Assembly: GCA_030427245.1 (NCBI GenBank)
Contig: JAUHXA010000027.1
Coordinates: 24,761 to 88,760, forward strand
Length of the DNA stretch: 64,000 nucleotides
Direction of reading: 5' to 3'
Source of the DNA: Bacteroidia bacterium
GTDB taxonomy: Bacteria > Bacteroidota > Bacteroidia > Chitinophagales > UBA2359
Made by a program: the position numbers and the translations under genes. The notes under the pieces were generated by a model. The model was not told where the DNA came from and did no database searches. It saw only the letters and a list, made by a program, of their open reading frames with translations. Positions 60,880 to 64,000 of this stretch are shown here, one piece after another (the stretch's first letter is position 1; the number at the start of each line of letters is the position of its first letter).

Positions 60880-61620
60880 ATGTTATTAGAAACAAACGTA
60901 CTGCCAAAATCTTTAAACAAACTGGTAAACATTCTCACTAATGCCATTGATTTGTATGGCAAGCTTACCCCTAAACTTGCAAAGGAACTGGTCGAGAAAG
61001 CCAATGTGCAAGTTGAAGACCTGATGCACTATGCGGCATTTGACCACCCTATAGAGGATTGTTATGGTCGTCAATTGGTTTTTGAAAATGACCATTTTGA
61101 AGTGATGGTGATGTCTTGGAATCCTCGTGATTATTCTTCGATTCACAACCATGGTCATACCGAATGGGGAGTTGTGCAGGTATTTGGCGATACTCACCAC
61201 ATGATTTACTCCCTGAAAGACAACGTTCTATCTTTCGCCAAAAAGGAGATTTTACCAAAAGGGGCAGCTATCAAAGTGAACAATGCTTTTATTCATCAGA
61301 TGGGCAATGCTACGACCGAATCTTATTTAACCCTGCATGTTTATGGCTCGAATCAACTTCAAAAATCCATTACAGCGGATGCCAAAAACTTTGACTTGGA
61401 ATTGGACAGAATCGCCCATACTTCAGGCGGTGCTTTCTTCAATTTACCCGATGAAAATGTCTATGATTTGGAAGAAGGGGTAGAACCTACTCGTCAAGTG
61501 TTTATGCACTATGCCTATCTATTGATGGACTATTACAATCGCCAAGAATTGACGGATGAAATTGAAGGATTGAAACGAAATTTATTGAAGAAAATGGAAA
61601 ATAGAGTACTCCAGTTTTAG
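60880..61620 (+). CDS. Cysteine dioxygenase-like cupin
   Basis: 246 residues. Cupin metal motif HNHGHTEWG (His89, His91, His93) and a later His139 (AFIHQMGN), which together fit the 3-His iron site of cysteine dioxygenase-type thiol dioxygenases. The C-terminal tail (about 190-246) is helical and not part of the cupin. The family oxidises cysteine to cysteine sulfinate; other thiols are possible. It begins at TTG or ATG at 60880; I use the ATG. Unusual leader without G precedes it. No partner gene nearby. Confidence 0.8.
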   Translation: MLLETNVLPKSLNKLVNILTNAIDLYGKLTPKLAKELVEKANVQVEDLMHYAAFDHPIEDCYGRQLVFENDHFEVMVMSWNPRDYSSIHNHGHTEWGVVQVFGDTHHMIYSLKDNVLSFAKKEILPKGAAIKVNNAFIHQMGNATTESYLTLHVYGSNQLQKSITADAKNFDLELDRIAHTSGGAFFNLPDENVYDLEEGVEPTRQVFMHYAYLLMDYYNRQELTDEIEGLKRNLLKKMENRVLQF

Positions 61621-61632
61621 CTTGTAAGCCTT

Positions 61633-61983
61633 TTTAGACTTTGGACGAAAGATGTGGGAAGTAGGAAGCGGGATGCAAGATATTGATAATCAATTGCTTA
61701 TCATCACTATTCAGCATTAAGGTGGCATCTTTTTCTATCTTGAAAAAAACGTGTTGTAAACCAAATACTTAGCAAAAGGTGTAATCTTGATGCGGTCGCC
61801 TTGAGATTACACCTTTTCTTGGAATATTGCTGATAATCAAGCACTTTTGATTTTTGAAAAGATGTCACCTCAAGGCTTGCTAAATAGTAACTACTCACCT
61901 TGGCTAATTGACTTCAAATTATTTATTATCAACCAATTAACATTCTGACTCTCGCCTCTCTGCTCTCTCATCCAAAGTCTAAA
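61633..61983. mobile_element. Non-coding palindromic element with 13-bp terminal inverted repeats
   Basis: 351 bp. Ends TTTAGACTTTGGA (61633-61645) and TCCAAAGTCTAAA (61971-61983) are perfect inverted repeats. Inside are nested stems: GGTGGCATCTTTT (61721-61733)/AAAAGATGTCACC (61857-61869, one mismatch) around a perfect AAAAGGTGTAATCT (61774-61787)/AGATTACACCTTTT (61804-61817). No open frame of note. Partial copies: 55683-55796; weaker traces near 47571 and 57733. It looks like a MITE or a structured RNA gene. Confidence 0.65.
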
Positions 61984-62036
61984 TTTCTCAATAAATCCTA
62001 ATAATCTCTCCATTTCCTCTGCCTTTCACACTACGT

Positions 62037-62114
62037 ACATAGTGCTTGAACGGAAACTCTTAACTAATTGAGTGTTAAAACATAACTAAACACTTAAACA
62101 GACGAACTTTTTAA
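62037..62114 (+). pseudogene. Inverted remnant of the 3' end of the adjacent SDR gene
   Basis: Plus-strand TGAACGGAAA, AAAACATAACTAA and GACGAACTTTTT occur in the same order as in the minus-strand end of the SDR gene and its 3' flank (62270-62197). The match covers roughly 75 bp with several gaps; it includes the last codons and stop. Confidence 0.6.
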
Positions 62115-62217
62115 AGTTTCCCCATATATCAATACCTTCAATAAATTCCTAATAAATTAACATCAAGTTGCTATAAGAATATAAAAATTGAAGGAAAAAG
62201 TTCGTTTGTTTTAACCA

Positions 62218-62823
62218 TTAGTTATGTTTTGATAGACAGACAATTATCTCTTTCCGTTCAGGCACTACATAGCCATTGACCATCGTTGTCATCGGAATGG
62301 GATTGTGCCCAGGGAAATAGTCTTTGTAGATGTAAACAGCATCTTCGACTAAACCAGAAGATACCACATTGACTCGAATTCCGTTTTCTATTTCCAGAGC
62401 TACCGCTTTTACAAAGCTATGAATCCCACCATTTACCATTGCAGCACTTGCCGTTTTTACCACAGGGTCGTCCGCCAAAATTCCAGTTGTAAGCGTAATC
62501 GAACCCCCTTGACTCAAATAATTTTGACCAATCCTTACTAAATTAACTTGTCCCATCAACTTGCTTTTCAGACCAATGTAATAGTCTTCTTCGCTCAAAT
62601 CATTGAAAGATGCCCATTTGGCTTCACCCGCAGCACAGATGATGGCATCTACTTTTCCTACCTTGTCAAACATAGCCTGAATAGAAGCTGTATCTGCAAT
62701 ATCTACCTGTACATCTCCACTGTTTCGACCTGCTACGATTACCTTGTTGTTGGCATCCTCCCGAAAATAAGCGGTTACTTTCTTACCTATCTTTCCGTTT
62801 CCGCCGATGATTAAAATATCCAT
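62218..62823 (-). CDS. Atypical SDR without the catalytic Tyr motif
   Basis: 201 residues. Cofactor motif IIGGNGKIGKKV, AAGEAKW and NVVSSGLVED are SDR-like. The usual YxxxK is replaced by AAMVNGGIHSFVKA, so the classic Tyr/Lys pair is lost although the Lys-like position may remain. Similar short SDRs are known without clear activity. Cytosolic. A remnant copy of its 3' end lies downstream in inverted orientation. Confidence 0.82.
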   Translation of the reverse strand: MDILIIGGNGKIGKKVTAYFREDANNKVIVAGRNSGDVQVDIADTASIQAMFDKVGKVDAIICAAGEAKWASFNDLSEEDYYIGLKSKLMGQVNLVRIGQNYLSQGGSITLTTGILADDPVVKTASAAMVNGGIHSFVKAVALEIENGIRVNVVSSGLVEDAVYIYKDYFPGHNPIPMTTMVNGYVVPERKEIIVCLSKHN

Positions 62824-63131
62824 TTTGTATTGTTTTATATTTTATGAAAAACAAAGATGGTAGAATTTTGTCAATTATCCCTTTATGCACTTCTATTTAC
62901 CCACGATTAAAACACCATCTTCCCAAATGTTTCCTGCAATGGGTCTCTCGCCAAAACCACATAAAAAAAGAAGGCCGCCAACCATCCGTGGTATATGCTT
63001 ACAAGATAAGAAATATTTAAAAACCTGTTTGTCCTCAAAAGTTGCCCCTATTTTTTCCTAAAAATGCTGTGCTTCTCGTCTAAGGGAGTGAAATTTCAAA
63101 ATCACCTTTAAAAAACAAAAACATACAGACG
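62824..63131. other. Intergenic stretch between divergent SDR and globin genes
   Basis: 308 bp. It holds the probable globin promoter at 63028-63056; otherwise I see nothing. Confidence 0.5.
63028..63056 (+). promoter_or_regulatory. Promoter of the globin gene
   Basis: TTTG (63028-63031), 17 bp, then TATTTTTT (63049-63056), a 7/8 match to TAnnTTTG. The 5' leader would be about 70 bases. Confidence 0.45.
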
Positions 63132-63551
63132 ATGAATACTCAACAGATTCAATTGGTTCAAGATTCTTGGAAATTAGTACAACCTATCGCTAATACCGCA
63201 GGGCAGTTATTTTACGGGCGTTTGTTCGAAACACACCCTACTCTTCAACACCTTTTCAGAGGCAATTTAGAGGAACAAATCAAAAAACTCATGACCATGC
63301 TGACAGTTATTGTGAACAATTTGACCCGTTTGGAACAAATCATTCCCACAGCACAAAAATTGGCAGTTCGGCACATAGATTATGGAGTAGAAGAAGAGCA
63401 TTATGCAGCAGTTGGCAATGCTTTGCTGTGGACGCTGGAACAAGGTTTGGGTGAAGCATGGAACGCAGAGATAGAAGAAGCTTGGACAACTGCTTATCAA
63501 ACGCTTTCGGGAGTGATGATTGCAGCGCATCAAGAGGCTTTGGTAGCTTGA
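63132..63551 (+). CDS. Single-domain bacterial globin
   Basis: 139 residues, the size of a single globin domain. The start QLVQDSWKLVQPIA and QLFYGRLFETHPTLQHLF (Tyr28 as B10) match bacterial haemoglobin and the globin part of flavohaemoglobin; His81 (VRHIDYGV) is the expected proximal heme ligand. No FAD/NAD reductase domain follows, so it needs a partner. Role in oxygen, nitric oxide or redox sensing is inference. Confidence 0.88.
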   Translation: MNTQQIQLVQDSWKLVQPIANTAGQLFYGRLFETHPTLQHLFRGNLEEQIKKLMTMLTVIVNNLTRLEQIIPTAQKLAVRHIDYGVEEEHYAAVGNALLWTLEQGLGEAWNAEIEEAWTTAYQTLSGVMIAAHQEALVA

Positions 63552-63965
63552 AAAAAATGATGGCCTTTAATAAAGCAGGCATGACTTGTTTTAGATATCC
63601 TTGTACAAACAGCCTTTTTCTATTTTGCCTTGAGCTCTTCTTCAGGAATAATGGTTCTTCCTGTGGATAATTGATAGACATTCGGGATAAGTTTTTTCTT
63701 GAATTGTCTGTCCGCTATGGCTTAGGAAGGGCTGTTTTTTTTGCCTACTGGCTAGGGTTTTCATATCTTTGATATTATACAAAGGAATACGAAGTATCTC
63801 AAAATGTTACGAGTGCCTAAAAAGAAAGTTCCCCTAATTTTTCCGTACCTTTAAATTTGTTTAGGTAGTAAACCTCTCAGTACAGGACAAAACTAAAAAA
63901 GGGATAGAAAAAGAAGTTGTATTTTGTGATTCCTAATTCATAAAACAACTTCAAATTAATATCCC
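63552..63965. other. Gene-free stretch after the globin gene
   Basis: 414 bp without a convincing gene or strong hairpin. TAAATTTG (63852-63859) is a -7 element on the plus strand and may serve the gene starting near 63966. Confidence 0.4.
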
Positions 63966-64000
63966 GTGACCAAAGATAATCAAAAAGAATTACTGAATTT
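63966..64000 (+). CDS. Possible start of a gene cut by the window edge
   Basis: GTG at 63966 opens a frame reading MTKDNQKELLN, a plausible N-terminus about 107 bp after a TAAATTTG -7 element. Only 11 complete codons and part of a twelfth are visible, so no function can be given. Confidence 0.3.
   Translation, partial: MTKDNQKELLN

Larger units (their letters stand above)
61621..62217. other. 597-bp gene-free, repeat-rich stretch
   Basis: No gene. It contains the terminal-repeat element 61633-61983 and, to its right, an inverted partial copy of the SDR gene end (62037-62114). Confidence 0.7.

Noticed and set aside
63340..63681. Minus-strand frame over the globin gene
   Set aside because: Shadow; the plus frame has clear globin residues.
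2054..64000. Search by eye for tRNA, rRNA, CRISPR, integrase or transposase genes
   Set aside because: None seen; reading by eye cannot exclude a tRNA, so tRNAscan would settle it.

Overview
The window looks like chromosomal DNA of a Bacteroidota bacterium, probably of the Saprospiria/Chitinophagia kind (class is inference). Support: AT-rich sequence, genes without Shine-Dalgarno sequences, several promoters with the Bacteroidota -7 element TAnnTTTG, several secreted proteins ending in type IX secretion (T9SS) sorting domains (PNP...G.Y type A; SPNGDGxND type B), DUF1015 and an alanine dehydrogenase next to tsaE. I saw no rRNA, tRNA, CRISPR array, transposase or prophage. Layout: 1-1783 holds the 5' end of a large secreted beta-helix protein (minus strand, cut by the window edge). 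2054-5165 has DUF1015, a secreted DUF1028 protein and a DUF3299 protein. 4494-7836 is a metal-type module: DUF3299 protein, His-rich FtsX-type permease, LolD-like ATPase and a divergent MerC-type membrane protein, with a perfect 17-bp palindrome and mirror-image promoters between the divergent genes. Then come a glycosyltransferase, a sigma factor fused to a carboxypeptidase-regulatory-like beta-sandwich, an L,D-transpeptidase, a dynamin-like GTPase, tsaE, ald, galK, a cytosolic periplasmic-binding-protein homologue, a CDP-alcohol phosphatidyltransferase, an alpha/beta hydrolase and an MsbA-type exporter. 21046-29358 encodes two T9SS cargo proteins, one of 2231 residues with six ~256-residue repeats. 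29555-36952 has a membrane glycosyltransferase, an acyl-CoA carboxylase beta subunit and more secreted repeat or lectin proteins. 37133-40983 is an acyl-CoA type cluster (TetR regulator, class II aldolase, thiolase, SDR). 41246-44832 is an AT-rich pair, RmuC facing an N6-adenine methyltransferase, the most island-like part of the window. 45166-55644 has a cyclase-TolB-TPR-AraC fusion, an oxidoreductase, DoxX, a lipoprotein, PBP1C, a CBM48-type esterase and a membrane protein. 55904-62823 has a DUF4139 protein, an enolase-superfamily racemase/D-aminoacylase operon, a cysteine-dioxygenase-like cupin and an atypical SDR. The right edge has a single-domain globin and perhaps the first codons of another gene. 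Between genes the window is rich in small dispersed repeats: two copies of a structured leader in front of secreted-protein genes (20944-21045; 34840-34947), elements with TTTAGGCAAA-type ends, elements with TTTAGACTTTGGA ends, two palindromes just after stop codons, and a 35-bp dispersed repeat. Some of these reach into coding ends. The observations I rate highest are the twin leader, the sigma-factor fusion, the putative zinc module with its operator, and the racemase/D-aminoacylase pair whose HxH metal motif is altered.
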